Notes: generated by a model not told the origin, from the letters alone. Counted from the stretch's first letter, positions 51,044-61,497 are shown. The stretch: 64,000 bases of DNA from Tritrichomonas foetus (GCA_001839685.1 MLAK01000572.1:38981-102980); one strand, 5' to 3'. Made by a program: numbers and translations.

Positions 51044-51859
51044 TTACTTAAGCTGATCAGCAAGAGCTGTTGCTATGCGCTTAACTCTAGCAAGGACACC
51101 TTGCTTCTGAGATATTTTAACCAATTCATTGGAAAGACCTGTTTTCACGCTATCGAAGAACCCTTTCTTTGACGTAAGGAATTCACTGAGCTTTGAAACA
51201 ACAGTGTTTAAGTCACCTGTTGGACAAACTGATAGGAGCTTCACTATTGTTGGTCCAAACGCCTTCAAATCTGCATCATTTTCTGTATTGTTTGCAGCAG
51301 CTATCAACACACTTAGAGAATTAATTGAAGTTTTTGGATTAGAAAATCCTTTCTCCAAAATTTGGTTGATTTCAGCTGAATTAGCTTCGTATTTAATAAG
51401 ACGTGAGTTTATACTATCTGCCAATGTGATGTATCCACCATTAGATCCTTTCTTACAGATGGCAAATATGGAGCTTGCGTAATCTTCCCATTGGCCTTTG
51501 AAGACGAAGCGTGCAGCAAAGTTAGGAACAAGAGATGCCAAAACGCTTAAATCGCTTTCATCAAAATCATTCCTTTCAAGTGCAGATAGCAGTGATGATT
51601 TGAGAAATGAATGGAAAGCAGGATCGCCAATGGATGAAACGTCAAGAACTACTCGTGTCGCAACATTTTTGAGTTCGAGGATCGAGCCGGAAGCAGATGG
51701 GTGAAGTGGGTGGGTATTGATATTTTGTAAATGGAGAGAAATAACTAGTTTTGGATCTTTTGCCATCATTTCGGCGATGCTACGATCGGCGGCTTGCGAA
51801 GTTGCTTGATTATCGCTTACTGAATTGTTCAGGAGTTCTTGTAATTGTTGCAAACTCAT
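51044..51859 (-). CDS. Short HEAT-like protein resembling an importin-beta N-terminus
   Basis: 271 residues from the ATG at 51857-51859; eight upstream codons lack an ATG. The start (SLQQLQELLNNSVSDNQATS, QAADRSIAEM) resembles the N-terminal helices of importin-beta proteins, in which a first repeat is followed by a KDPKLV-type turn. The rest reads as helical pairs (FLKSSLLSALERND, ESDLSVLASLVPNFAARFVF). Canonical importins are three times longer, so this is a stand-alone N-terminal fragment, a HEAT adaptor or a diverged family member. Ran-binding ability is untested. The transposon copy 2 inserts 74 bases upstream. Confidence 0.55.
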   Translation of the reverse strand: MSLQQLQELLNNSVSDNQATSQAADRSIAEMMAKDPKLVISLHLQNINTHPLHPSASGSILELKNVATRVVLDVSSIGDPAFHSFLKSSLLSALERNDFDESDLSVLASLVPNFAARFVFKGQWEDYASSIFAICKKGSNGGYITLADSINSRLIKYEANSAEINQILEKGFSNPKTSINSLSVLIAAANNTENDADLKAFGPTIVKLLSVCPTGDLNTVVSKLSEFLTSKKGFFDSVKTGLSNELVKISQKQGVLARVKRIATALADQLK

Positions 51860-51925
51860 TTTTTCTAAATAATAAAAAAGCAATTAGTGAAATGATCTAT
51901 TCAAAAATGTTTTTACAACAATGGT

Positions 51926-51933
51926 GAATACAT
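51926..51933 (+). repeat. 8-bp target-site duplication, left copy (gaatacat)
   Basis: Identical to 53029-53036, immediately outside the two inverted repeats of the second element copy. An 8-bp duplication is typical of hAT-type transposases. Confidence 0.85.
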
Positions 51934-53028
51934 AGATGTATACAAACCAAATAGTCTTAACGTACGAAATCACTAAAATGATCCTTATCATCAGTATTAC
52001 TTAATACCATCAGTCAAAAATCAAAACCCAAATAGCTAAAAGAATGACGAAAATTTCCCTTATCGCAAACTTCGCAAATGGCCGAATTCAAAAATATTTC
52101 GAAAATGATTCTGAAGAAGCTATTGTTTCAGTTTTCGGGTGAACAGCTTTCAGTCAATTGTTAAATCTATTTTTTATAGTTATGAGCCATATTTATTCAT
52201 AGTTTTGAAATTTTGCAACAATTAAACCGAAAAAAGAGCGATTTTGGAGAAAGCCTAAAAAAAAATTGTGAGAAGCTTTTTTTCCAAGAATCACAAAGAT
52301 TATAATACTGCTTCCCATAATTCTATTTACACTTCTTCTATCGATTTTTAATTAAAAATCGCGAAAATTTTGATAGTTTTAACTCAGTGATGTTGAATTA
52401 ATTCAATTTCCATTTGACAAATATGAATGTATTGAAATCTTTTCTGTCATAAAATTTTTGTATATGAAGAAAATAGACTGGCAGTCCTCAACAGCACATT
52501 CTCAAGCAGGGATACAGATACAACGATTGAAAGACCAAATCAAGAAAAATGGAATCCAATATGTTTTTTTCCAGACTCGATGCCAAGTGACTTTTCTGAT
52601 GACTCGCCATTTAGATAGCAAAACATTCGTAATCTTCTCATTGATGCCTAAATTTTTTATATTTATATCAAAATTATTAATATTTTTTTATACTTCATTT
52701 TTGTATTTTGGAAAACATTATAATTTTCGATGGAGGGTCATATGATAATAAAAAGCACGATTTATGATAAGAAATAATCAAGATATTAATGCTATAAAAT
52801 CACTTTTTATCTCAATAATTCTCAGAAATTTCTGTGGGGTTTATTTTTTTCTCACAATTTTTTTTTAGATTTGGTTTTCTCTGTATCTTGATTTTTAAAT
52901 TATAATATTTATATATTATTAATAGGATTACAATTAAATAATTTTTAGATGACAATAATATCAACAATTATCCATTTAGATCTCTCAATAGTCTTCTACA
53001 TCTAGAGCTAGTTAGTTTGTATACATCT
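51934..53028 (+). mobile_element. 1.1-kb transposon-like element with terminal inverted repeats, copy 2
   Basis: 1095 bp, about 98% identical to 3603-4699 (around 16 substitutions and two 1-bp length differences by hand count). The left end AGATGTATACAAACC and the right end AGTTAGTTTGTATACATCT are inverted repeats, and the element is flanked by gaatacat on both sides. The internal ORF begins MKKIDWQSSTAHSQAG (ATG 52464) and is divergent at its C-terminus from copy 1. The near-identity and the target duplication indicate recent transposition. No transposase is encoded, so mobility would need a transposase in trans. Confidence 0.88.
52342..52361. repeat. Perfect 20-bp palindrome inside element copy 2
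   Basis: Same sequence as in copy 1 (4011-4030), unchanged although the surrounding DNA has drifted. Confidence 0.8.
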
Positions 53029-53036
53029 GAATACAT
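53029..53036 (+). repeat. 8-bp target-site duplication, right copy (gaatacat)
   Basis: Partner of 51926-51933; directly abuts the right inverted repeat. Confidence 0.85.
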
Positions 53037-53477
53037 GACAAAATACACATTACAGTCAAATTTTCTATACTATGAAATTTAAATAAATGGTAATTTATTT
53101 CGCCATGCTAACTATCGTCTATTTCAGAATATTCATAAAGCTTTTTTGTTTTTCATCTTGTTTATCATCCATCCCTCAAGATAGCCAATATCAATCTTTC
53201 TGTGTGCTCGTTTCTGAAAAGGGATCATATGAATGTGATTTCTGACATAGTGGTAGTTAATAATGTTTCACGAAAAATATGTTGAACTATGAACTCGCAC
53301 CTTTTGCATACCAATGGTGTCAACCATTTTCGAATGTGAAAGGTATCGATATTATACAAAAAGTTTGATTCTGTTATAGAAAAAGTGATAAAATTGAATA
53401 ATATTCTGAATTCCCGTTTTTACTCAAAAAGTTATAATTTTTGGTCGAAGGCCACTTCATTTTTAAAGTTCATTTCT
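53037..53477. other. AT-rich spacer before HisRS
   Basis: About 440 bases between the element and the HisRS ATG; the HisRS frame extends back to a GTG at 53385 without an ATG. Nothing else recognised. Confidence 0.4.
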
Positions 53478-55838
53478 ATGTCGATAATTCGTCCATTCTG
53501 CATTACACTCAACGATGTTCGTTCTATTGTCTCTGAAAACGCAACATGGAGACTTCCCGAAGATGCTGTTGAAAAAGGAAAAGATACAGCCGCTCAATTA
53601 ACCGAATCAGATGTTCCTGAGCAACTCAAAGAATTTGTTCTCGTTCATTATGTTGCACTTTTGAATGCCGCAGCATTTTTCCTCACAAAACAAGAGCGCG
53701 GAGCTGCAATTTCACTCTCGATTGTCAATCTTGTTAGTTTAATCAAAAAGCCAGAAATAGAAAATCCAGAAGTTGCCTTTTCAACAGTTTCCAAATTGAC
53801 AGACGCAGAATTCTCAGAGATTCTCGTCAAATTATTTTCAGAAAAATTAGCCTTAAAAGAACCAGAAGTGGCACTTTTCAATCAGCCATTTATTACAGCT
53901 TCACTTGTTCTCATTCTTGCCGCTGTTGGTGAACAAGTTGTTGATTATGCAGCAATCGCATCATGCCACTCGATCGAAGCGAGCGTTTCAGCTGCCCCAG
54001 TTGCAGCCGACCAGTTCACACGTGAAAACTCTCCACTTTACGTTTCCCTTGCAGCCCAAAGAATCACAGATATCACTACAAATTCACGTTCTCTTAAGAA
54101 GAAAGGTGGAAATGATTCATTGAATGAACTTCCAGAAATATATGCACCAGTTCTATCCACCATTGCTGCTGTTAAAACAACTGTTGCCAAACCACTTCAC
54201 TTTTATAGCAAAGTGTCTCTTCAATCCAACCTTAAAAACCTTTTGGAAGGATTCAGTATTGTTCTTTCTTCACTTTCAAATGAAGGAACTTCACTTACAG
54301 GTGAAAATGCATTAGTTGTATTATTTAAACAAACAATTCAGAAGTTTGAAGCAACTAAAGCAGTTGTTGCTGAAGGTGTTGCAAAAGGTCGCAAGTTCTA
54401 CTTCGGTCTCATCACCACCCAATTTGTAGATAAGCTTACAAAGGAAGGTCCAAACAGTCTTACAAAATTACCTATCTTCAAAGCACAACAAATGAAGAAA
54501 GCCATCTGCAAAGAACCAGTTGGAACACGCGATCTTCTTCCAGAAAACATGCGTGTCCGTGAACTCGTCACTGGCATTGTTGCTGGTATTTTCAAGAAGC
54601 ACGGAGCTGTCACAATTGATACACCAGTCTTCGAATTACGTGAAGTTTTAACAGAAAAGTATGGAGAAGAATCAAAATTGATTTATAATCTTGAAGATCA
54701 AGGTGGTGAATTACTCAGCTTAAGATATGATTTAACTGTTCCATTTGCTAGGTTTGTTGCAACTCACGGAATTTCTTCAATCAAGCGTTACCAAATTGCC
54801 AAAGTTTATCGCCGCGATCGTCCAGCAATCGAACGTGGACGTTTCAGAGAATTCTACCAATGCGATTTTGATATTGCTGGACCAAGTGGCCTCATGATTG
54901 CTGATTCAGAAGTAATTTCAATCATCCATGAATTACTTTCAAACATCGGCTCACTTTGTAACTTTGATTTTGTCATCAAAGTATCTCACCGTCAACTTTT
55001 GTCCGCAATGACTGAAGTTGCAGGCGTTCCACCAGAAAAATTCAAGACAATTTGCTCATCAGTTGATAAACTCGATAAACAAGAATGGTCAGAAGTTCGC
55101 GCCGAGCTTGTTTCAGTAAAAGGTCTCTCGGAAGCATCCGCCGACAAACTTTGGGAATTTTTGCAACTCAACGGAAAACCACTCGAAGTTATCACCAAGC
55201 TTCGCGAGAAAGAAGATTTTGTTAAAGTTGCTAAAAAGACACTCGATGAGATGGAAATTCTCTTCAAATATTTGGAAGCTTTGAATGTCATCGATAAGAT
55301 CGATTTCAATCTTTCACTCGCCAGAGGTCTTGATTATTATACAGGCGTCATTCTTGAAGCTTTAGCAATTGACGAAACCACTGAAGTCAAAGTCGGTTCA
55401 ATTGCTGGTGGTGGTCGATATGATGAACTCATTGGAATGTTTTCTGGAAAGAAGATTCCAGCTGTTGGTGCCTCACTTGGAATTGAAAGAATTTTCGCTT
55501 TAATCGAAAAGAGACTTAAAGAAAAGCCTAGGGAAGTTGATACACAAGTCATGGTTTGTTCAGTATTTGAAAACTATACTAAAGAAAGACTCGAAGTTGC
55601 TTCAGAATTATGGAAGGCTGGAATTGCAGCAGAATTCAACTATAAAGAGAAACCAGATATTAAGGCTCAACTTGGTCAAGCAGACAAAGCGAAAGTTGAC
55701 CTCGCAGTCATCCTCGCACCTGAAGAAATGAGCAGTGGAAACGTAAAGATTAAGATTCTTTCAAAGAAAGAAGAAATTGTTGTACCACGTGCCGAAATTG
55801 TTGAAAAGGTCAAAGCTTTGTTGAATCAATCCCATTAA
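53478..55838 (+). CDS. Histidyl-tRNA synthetase with large lyase-like N-terminal extension
   Basis: 786 residues from the first ATG. The C-terminal part from about residue 345 is a complete class II HisRS: PVGTRDLLPENM, motif 1 region VTIDTPVFELREVL, motif 2 RYQIAKVYRRDRP with FREFYQCDFDIAG, the HisA signature RGLDYYTGVI, GSIAGGGRYDELIG and motif 3 GASLGIERIF, then the anticodon domain (TQVMVCSVF, VKIKILSKKEE). The first 340 residues are extra. Their opening, ITLNDVRSIVSENATWRLPE, resembles the start of histidine/phenylalanine ammonia-lyases, and the rest is helical; I believe plant cytosolic HisRS has a similar extension. The MIO-forming Ala-Ser-Gly is not evident, so lyase activity is unlikely. 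Codons are strongly biased. Confidence 0.93.
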   Translation: MSIIRPFCITLNDVRSIVSENATWRLPEDAVEKGKDTAAQLTESDVPEQLKEFVLVHYVALLNAAAFFLTKQERGAAISLSIVNLVSLIKKPEIENPEVAFSTVSKLTDAEFSEILVKLFSEKLALKEPEVALFNQPFITASLVLILAAVGEQVVDYAAIASCHSIEASVSAAPVAADQFTRENSPLYVSLAAQRITDITTNSRSLKKKGGNDSLNELPEIYAPVLSTIAAVKTTVAKPLHFYSKVSLQSNLKNLLEGFSIVLSSLSNEGTSLTGENALVVLFKQTIQKFEATKAVVAEGVAKGRKFYFGLITTQFVDKLTKEGPNSLTKLPIFKAQQMKKAICKEPVGTRDLLPENMRVRELVTGIVAGIFKKHGAVTIDTPVFELREVLTEKYGEESKLIYNLEDQGGELLSLRYDLTVPFARFVATHGISSIKRYQIAKVYRRDRPAIERGRFREFYQCDFDIAGPSGLMIADSEVISIIHELLSNIGSLCNFDFVIKVSHRQLLSAMTEVAGVPPEKFKTICSSVDKLDKQEWSEVRAELVSVKGLSEASADKLWEFLQLNGKPLEVITKLREKEDFVKVAKKTLDEMEILFKYLEALNVIDKIDFNLSLARGLDYYTGVILEALAIDETTEVKVGSIAGGGRYDELIGMFSGKKIPAVGASLGIERIFALIEKRLKEKPREVDTQVMVCSVFENYTKERLEVASELWKAGIAAEFNYKEKPDIKAQLGQADKAKVDLAVILAPEEMSSGNVKIKILSKKEEIVVPRAEIVEKVKALLNQSH

Positions 55839-56323
55839 ATGAAATAAACAAATAAAAGAAAGAAAATATTGGATATTTTTTTTTTGCTTTATATCTTTTT
55901 TTCAAACCAACAACAATATTTACTCATTATCCCAAATTGTTATTTTTAAATAAACATTCAGATGATTCCTGAAACTTATTTCATATTTTCGCCTTCTTTT
56001 AGATAGAATTTGTGATATTTTTGAGCTAATTCTGTTATGTGTAAGCTATACTTCTACTCATGCTATCTTTTATATGTAACTATGGTTTAACGATTCCAAA
56101 AAAGAGATTTCTATAATAAATGATTTGAATGACATTCATGTCTATTTACAGCTTCTGCAATATGACTTGTTAAAGAGAAAGACAAAACCAATTTGAGATC
56201 CGGCTTTTCCTTTTTTCTCATATTTACACATTAGACTCACCAACCTGAAAGAAAGACATAAAAAAATAGAGGATAAATATGTGATTTTCCTTTTTAATAT
56301 ATTGTTGAAAAGAGAAAATTTTA
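55839..56323. other. Convergent AT-rich spacer
   Basis: About 485 bases between HisRS (plus) and eIF3f (minus); nothing recognised. Confidence 0.4.
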
Positions 56324-57136
56324 TTAAGCTTTATCGAATGGTTTGGAGAGCTCCTTCTCTGCCATGAGAGCGAGTCCGTCGGCGCTATGTAAAACGTCGA
56401 GGAATGTCTGAATATCAGCCTTCGTCTTCTCGAGTGTGATTCTGTCGGCGGCCTTCAATTGTGTCTTTGCGAGCGCGACATAAATCTGCCTTCCAATTTC
56501 GTTCTCGCGCGCATGACGTCCTGTTGTCTGGAGGCACACTCTTTCCATGATTCTGATAAGCTCGAGAAGTTCATTGATGGCTGCCTGAAGTGACCCACTG
56601 CAGGAGGTTGCTGCCAAACGCGATAAAGCTGCTTGCTCTTCAAATGAGGCTTCGATCATGTAAACGATTGGTGAAGCGATCAATTGTTCTTGATTATTGA
56701 CCTTGCTCTTCAATACAGAAAATACGTCAATTTTGAGGGATGTTTCTGAAATTGGTCTCATCCATAAATGGACGGCTGAGCAGCCTTCCCTGATTGCGGC
56801 TGGCCAGTCGATCTTGCGCTTGCAGAAAGTGTAGTAACCAAGAATGATTTCATTTTGATAAAGTTGTTTTCGCTCATTGAATATTGTTTTATTGAGATCT
56901 TCTCTAGCAACTGTCTTTGGATCTGGCTTGCATGGATAGCAATCGTAAACAATAGCTTTTCTGTCAACGTGTTCGCCTAATAAAATACCGATTGCATATT
57001 CATCTGTTCCACGGCGTTCATAATAGTCGGCAATTGAATAAACAACTAATGGATGAATCATAACGATCGAAATTGGTGGTGAACTGATTGCTGGATCGGT
57101 AAATAAGATGTTTGTACTTGGAATTTCAGCGGTCAT
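56324..57136 (-). CDS. EIF3F: Translation initiation factor eIF3 subunit f (MPN domain)
   Basis: 270 residues. It opens with ISIVMIHPLVVYSIADYYER, the beta-helix start of an MPN domain (residues 21-150), and continues AIGILLGEHVDRKAIVYDCY and ILGYYTFCKRKIDW. The JAMM zinc motif (His-x-His plus Asp) is absent, as expected for eIF3f/eIF3h and unlike the Rpn11 or CSN5 proteases. The C-terminal helices (LQAAINELLELIRIMERV) mediate eIF3 assembly. Alternatives are proteasome Rpn8 or eIF3h, also JAMM-less; length and the start favour eIF3f. Codons are G/C-ending. ATG at 57134-57136. Confidence 0.8.
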   Translation of the reverse strand: MTAEIPSTNILFTDPAISSPPISIVMIHPLVVYSIADYYERRGTDEYAIGILLGEHVDRKAIVYDCYPCKPDPKTVAREDLNKTIFNERKQLYQNEIILGYYTFCKRKIDWPAAIREGCSAVHLWMRPISETSLKIDVFSVLKSKVNNQEQLIASPIVYMIEASFEEQAALSRLAATSCSGSLQAAINELLELIRIMERVCLQTTGRHARENEIGRQIYVALAKTQLKAADRITLEKTKADIQTFLDVLHSADGLALMAEKELSKPFDKA

Positions 57137-57587
57137 TCGCGAATTTAGAAAAAATGATTTGGTCCTTCAATAACCGTAAAATTTAAGGTCTTATTTTTCT
57201 AAAGTTAGGTCAATTTGCGACACAGTTTTTTGGTGATACATGTTCACGACAACATAGCCTCTTGAGACAATCTTAACTCTTATTATTAAGTAATTTTATA
57301 ATAATACAAAACAGGAAAACATTCAAATGGGAAAAGTCGAGATATTTATTTTTTATTCAAGGGAATAGAGAGCTTTAAAATTAGTGTTTAGATTTTGGGA
57401 TTAAACATTTGGGTCAAATTGATTTTACCTTAAATTGGCCTATGATTTCAAAATAAGACTAGGTATAATAAACTTTTTAAATACTTATATGATCAGCTAA
57501 AAGAACTTTTTACGACTTTCAGACCACATAATAGTTGAAAAAGTATGTTACCTAATTCCAGAAAAATTTCCAGCGTTTTCTGATGTA
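57137..57587. other. AT-rich divergent spacer
   Basis: About 450 bases between eIF3f (minus) and the ARM-like gene (plus); nothing recognised. Confidence 0.4.
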
Positions 57588-59294
57588 ATGAATCTAAACA
57601 AAGACTACAAAACGCAAATAAACGAGACGCAAACACGTCAAGAATTGCTTTTGGAAATTGAGAGTGATGATTTTTATGAATATGCATTTGATGAAATTCC
57701 ATATCATTCACAATTGTTAGATTCTAGTGAAGAGGATCAAATTCAATCTCTTTTGTGGTTTAAAGAAACATTTCATAAAAGATCATATATATTGCCACCA
57801 GAAACATTAATAAAAATATTCACATTAGCAAAATCACAAAACAACAAAGTTTCAAAAGAAGCTTTTTATGTAATTATTTGGTCAGTTTCTTTTCCATCAA
57901 ATATGCATGAATCATTATTTGAACATGATCTGTTAAGTTTTATTTATCAAACATTTCCACAAAAAGAATGTATTTCATTATGTTATAATTTAGTTGCATT
58001 TTCTGAAGAATCCAGAGATATTTTAATCAAAAATGGATATTTACAAATGTTAAGAATGCTTGTAGATCCGAATTCGACAAATATTTTCGCAAGCCAGCTT
58101 CGTTCTCTCACAAATCTTCCATTCAAGGAAATTGATCAAATTTTAGCAGCTGAAATTTTCGGTTTGTATCAAATTCTTTTTCAGAGATTGAAAGAAAATC
58201 TCCAGCAAAGTTTCAACCACCAGCAACATCAAAATTCCAATAATGAATGCGAATCATGTAGTGATTGTGAAAATGATCAGAATGTTCTTCAGTATAATAA
58301 AAAAAATAGTTGTGATTGCAATCATTGCAGTTGTAATCATGACAATAGTAATAACAATTTCCATAGAAATGAGAATAATGATTGTGAGAACAAAAAAATT
58401 ACAGGAAATAAGAATGAGTTTGAAAGTGAATTGGAAAGTGAGTCTGATGATATTTATAAAAGTTTGAGTGATGAGAATTGTGGAAATGAATCCGAAAAAA
58501 GAAACTTCAGTGATTCTTGTGATGAATATTTTGATGATAATGATCAACGTGGTCATATTAATGATTCAAAAGATGATTATAATCTCAATTTAATTTCAAT
58601 TGCTTCTGCATTTTTTAAACTAATAAAATCAAATGAGCAATTTCTTTACGCGTTTATGTCAATGCGTATGGTTGAGCCTTTTCTAGACACTCATACTAAA
58701 AATGAAGATTATTTAATAATAGTTTGTCGAATGCTTACTTTCATTTGTAACCAGGAAGAAGAATTTGCCCAATTTCTAATTGACCATAATGCAATTGAAT
58801 TTGTGACTTATATAATTGTTGAAGAAGAAATGAAAAGAGCATCTCTTGATGCAATAGTTTTAATCACTGATTTAATGTTTTATAAGCCAGAAATTATAGA
58901 AAAAGTTTACAATAGACAAATACCACATTGTGTTCTTGATATGTTTTATGATGACGAATCATGTGGGCAATGCTTAATTGAAGCTGCTAATTTTTCTGTT
59001 GTAATGATGGCGCTTGGATCACAAATGATTTTTTCTAAATTGAAAGAAATTGGAAGTTATACACTTATTGCGGAAAATGTGAAAATTATTGATCAAATGT
59101 ATCATAAATGGATCATACGTGTTTTATATCGTGGTTTTGTTACTGGCAGAGATGATTTAAACAATGACCTTCGTGATTTTTTAATTGAAAATAATGAATT
59201 AATTGATTGGATAAAAGAATTGAAAGAAAATGATTCTGTAGATTTATCACAATCAGCTACTTCTTTATTAGACAAAATAATATCTAAAACCTGA
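57588..59294 (+). CDS. Uncharacterised ARM-like protein with Cys/Asn/Glu-rich insert
   Basis: 568 residues. Helical repeats of armadillo type flank the middle: LLWFKETFHKRSYILPPETL, SKEAFYVIIWSVSFPSNM and, after the insert, EFVTYIIVEEEMKRASLD. Between about 205 and 330 is a low-complexity insert rich in Asn, Asp, Glu and Cys (CESCSDCEND; CDCNHCSCNHDN), which could bind metal or simply be an expanded disordered loop. Standard AT-biased codons. No enzymatic motif. It resembles the family of trichomonad ARM proteins related to importin-alpha-type folds, but without a diagnostic match. ATG at 57588. Confidence 0.65.
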   Translation: MNLNKDYKTQINETQTRQELLLEIESDDFYEYAFDEIPYHSQLLDSSEEDQIQSLLWFKETFHKRSYILPPETLIKIFTLAKSQNNKVSKEAFYVIIWSVSFPSNMHESLFEHDLLSFIYQTFPQKECISLCYNLVAFSEESRDILIKNGYLQMLRMLVDPNSTNIFASQLRSLTNLPFKEIDQILAAEIFGLYQILFQRLKENLQQSFNHQQHQNSNNECESCSDCENDQNVLQYNKKNSCDCNHCSCNHDNSNNNFHRNENNDCENKKITGNKNEFESELESESDDIYKSLSDENCGNESEKRNFSDSCDEYFDDNDQRGHINDSKDDYNLNLISIASAFFKLIKSNEQFLYAFMSMRMVEPFLDTHTKNEDYLIIVCRMLTFICNQEEEFAQFLIDHNAIEFVTYIIVEEEMKRASLDAIVLITDLMFYKPEIIEKVYNRQIPHCVLDMFYDDESCGQCLIEAANFSVVMMALGSQMIFSKLKEIGSYTLIAENVKIIDQMYHKWIIRVLYRGFVTGRDDLNNDLRDFLIENNELIDWIKELKENDSVDLSQSATSLLDKIISKT

Positions 59295-59907
59295 ATCTTT
59301 ACTATTCAATGCATATAGTTTATTCTATTCCGATATTTTCCGATAGATATGAAGATGAAAATGATTTGTTTTTAATAAATTATTTCTGATTTAGTTATTT
59401 AAAAATGATTTTTCCTTTTCATTCTTTTTTTATAAAAAATATTCTGTGATTCCTAACAAAATAATGAAGCAGATAATCTTTGATACCTTAATATGTTCGC
59501 CAATGCTTTACAAGAAAATCTTAGTCGAAACTTTGGAAACATTAATCATTAGACTTCAAAAGAAAGGAAATAAAAATTTCACTGAAGAATTTCTTTATTA
59601 GTGATTTATAAGATTATATATATGTATATATCTATTATATTTTGAGAAATCAAAATCAACAAAATAGATGGGATCAAATTTTTTTGTGTAAATTAAATAT
59701 TATAAATCATTTATGATGTATAATAAAACCCCGCTTCTATATCAATAAGAGGCTGACATTAATTTTGGATATTTCACATTTTTTCCTTGATTCATTTTGT
59801 ATTTATATTTGGTTGCTAAATTGTGTATTTTTTAGGCAATTTTTCAATATGTTTAAAATTTTGTCTTTAACTTTTTGAATGAGGATAAAATTTTCAAATT
59901 CACAATC
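59295..59907. other. AT-rich spacer
   Basis: About 610 bases between two plus-strand genes. It holds an AT dinucleotide run near 59615-59640; no gene. Confidence 0.4.
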
Positions 59908-61497
59908 ATGATAAAACAGAGAATCGCTTTTAACTTCTCGAAAGTAACTTTTGATCTTGATATTCCACTTAAAGGAACCTTATTTTTAATGGCATATGGT
60001 GAAGAGTATCGATTTGAATTTATTCCACAAAATCCAAATCTGATCACTCCAGAAGAAAATCCATCAAAGAATCTACGCATGGTTTTTGAATTAACCGAAG
60101 TTAAAGAAATTAAGCAAATTCAGGACACTTGTTCTTCTTCTATTGGCTTTATTTTAACAGACAATACAATTTTACCGGAGTTTATTTTTCAATTTAACCA
60201 AAATGGTCCAAAGCATTTAATAGAATTTTTACTTTTCAAAAAATATGCAATTTCGTCAACCGATAAAAACGTAATTTTTATAACACTGAAAGGAGGCAAT
60301 ACATCTAGCAAATCCAAAAAGAAAACTGAAAAATATTGTTTAGATCCACGTATGGTTGTTGATTATGTCTCACATCAAAAAATCATTAATGATTTTTCTG
60401 AGAATTCTATGATAGACAAAGAACTAATTACTTGTGAAATGCTAAAAAGCTGCTTTAATTCTAATGGAACATGTGATATGTTTTCATATATTAAAGAAAT
60501 GATCTTTACAAAAGGTTTGGATGATGATGCTCGTTTATTTATCTGGCCATATTTATTAAATGTATATGATTATAAATTAACTTATAAAGAAAATGATAAA
60601 GCATTTTGCAAAAAAGTGATAGAATATAGAATCTATAAAAAACAATGGGAATCAATGGTAGACTCTCAAAAAAATGAAGTTCAAACAATTCGATCTTTTC
60701 TCAGTGTTATTGAAAATGATGTAAAACGAACTGATAGAGTTTTACCGCAATATAGAGATTTAGATAGTCCATATTTATTATTATTAAAGCATGTATTATT
60801 GAGTTATGGTGTTTATAATCGAGACTCGGGTTATGTTCAAGGAATGGGTGATTTAATTTCACCAATTATTGTTTTGTTCATTCATGAATTCAAAGAAAAT
60901 GAACTTGTAGAATTAAAAGATGGTAAAATAATGACTGTTGTTGAAGCAGAAGCTTTTTTCTTTTGGATTCTAGATGGAATTATGTGTTTATTGCATCATG
61001 ATAGAATGTTTACAGAAATTGTTAAAAATCAAATCTTTCAAATGGAAAGAATTGTGGCAATTATAGCAGCTGTTCATTCTCCACTTCAAAGATGGCTGAT
61101 AAAATCAAATAACAATAATTTATTATTTATGTATGGGTCCTATTTGTTGTTATTTAAACGTGATTTTGAAGGTGATATTTCGAAAACTTTACGAATTTGG
61201 GATTCATTTTTTGCTGCAGAAAATCCAGTTGTTTTCCCAAGAGTATTTTTAGCTTCAATTTTAATTTTGTTATATCCGAAATTCCTCTTTAACACCGATG
61301 GTACAATTGGAGAAGTAATGGATGTTACAAAAGCAACATTTCCCAAACTTGATATTTTTGAAATATTGAATATTTCTGCTCAAATACAAGAAAAAGTACT
61401 AAACGAAGAAGGTGGTTTACTGAATTGGGTACTTTTGGATTTGCCTACCAAAACTGAATATCTTGATTATGTGTCAAAATACTTCCCAAAATTTTAG
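59908..61497 (+). CDS. TBC-domain Rab GTPase-activating protein (TBC1D15/Gyp7-like)
   Basis: 529 residues from the ATG at 59908. Residues 1-150 form a beta-rich N-terminal domain (FDLDIPLKGTLFLMAYG) like the lead in TBC1D15/17. The TBC domain spans about 200-480: ARLFIWPYLLNVYDY, the arginine finger in VIENDVKRTDR (IxxDxxR, Arg274), the glutamine finger in SGYVQGMGDLISP (YxQ, Gln311), then FFFWILDGIM and LRIWDSFFA. Both fingers are intact, so it should be an active RabGAP. TBC1D15-type proteins act on Rab7 in endolysosomal traffic; target Rab here is unknown. The frame continues 11 codons further upstream without an ATG. Confidence 0.88.
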   Translation: MIKQRIAFNFSKVTFDLDIPLKGTLFLMAYGEEYRFEFIPQNPNLITPEENPSKNLRMVFELTEVKEIKQIQDTCSSSIGFILTDNTILPEFIFQFNQNGPKHLIEFLLFKKYAISSTDKNVIFITLKGGNTSSKSKKKTEKYCLDPRMVVDYVSHQKIINDFSENSMIDKELITCEMLKSCFNSNGTCDMFSYIKEMIFTKGLDDDARLFIWPYLLNVYDYKLTYKENDKAFCKKVIEYRIYKKQWESMVDSQKNEVQTIRSFLSVIENDVKRTDRVLPQYRDLDSPYLLLLKHVLLSYGVYNRDSGYVQGMGDLISPIIVLFIHEFKENELVELKDGKIMTVVEAEAFFFWILDGIMCLLHHDRMFTEIVKNQIFQMERIVAIIAAVHSPLQRWLIKSNNNNLLFMYGSYLLLFKRDFEGDISKTLRIWDSFFAAENPVVFPRVFLASILILLYPKFLFNTDGTIGEVMDVTKATFPKLDIFEILNISAQIQEKVLNEEGGLLNWVLLDLPTKTEYLDYVSKYFPKF

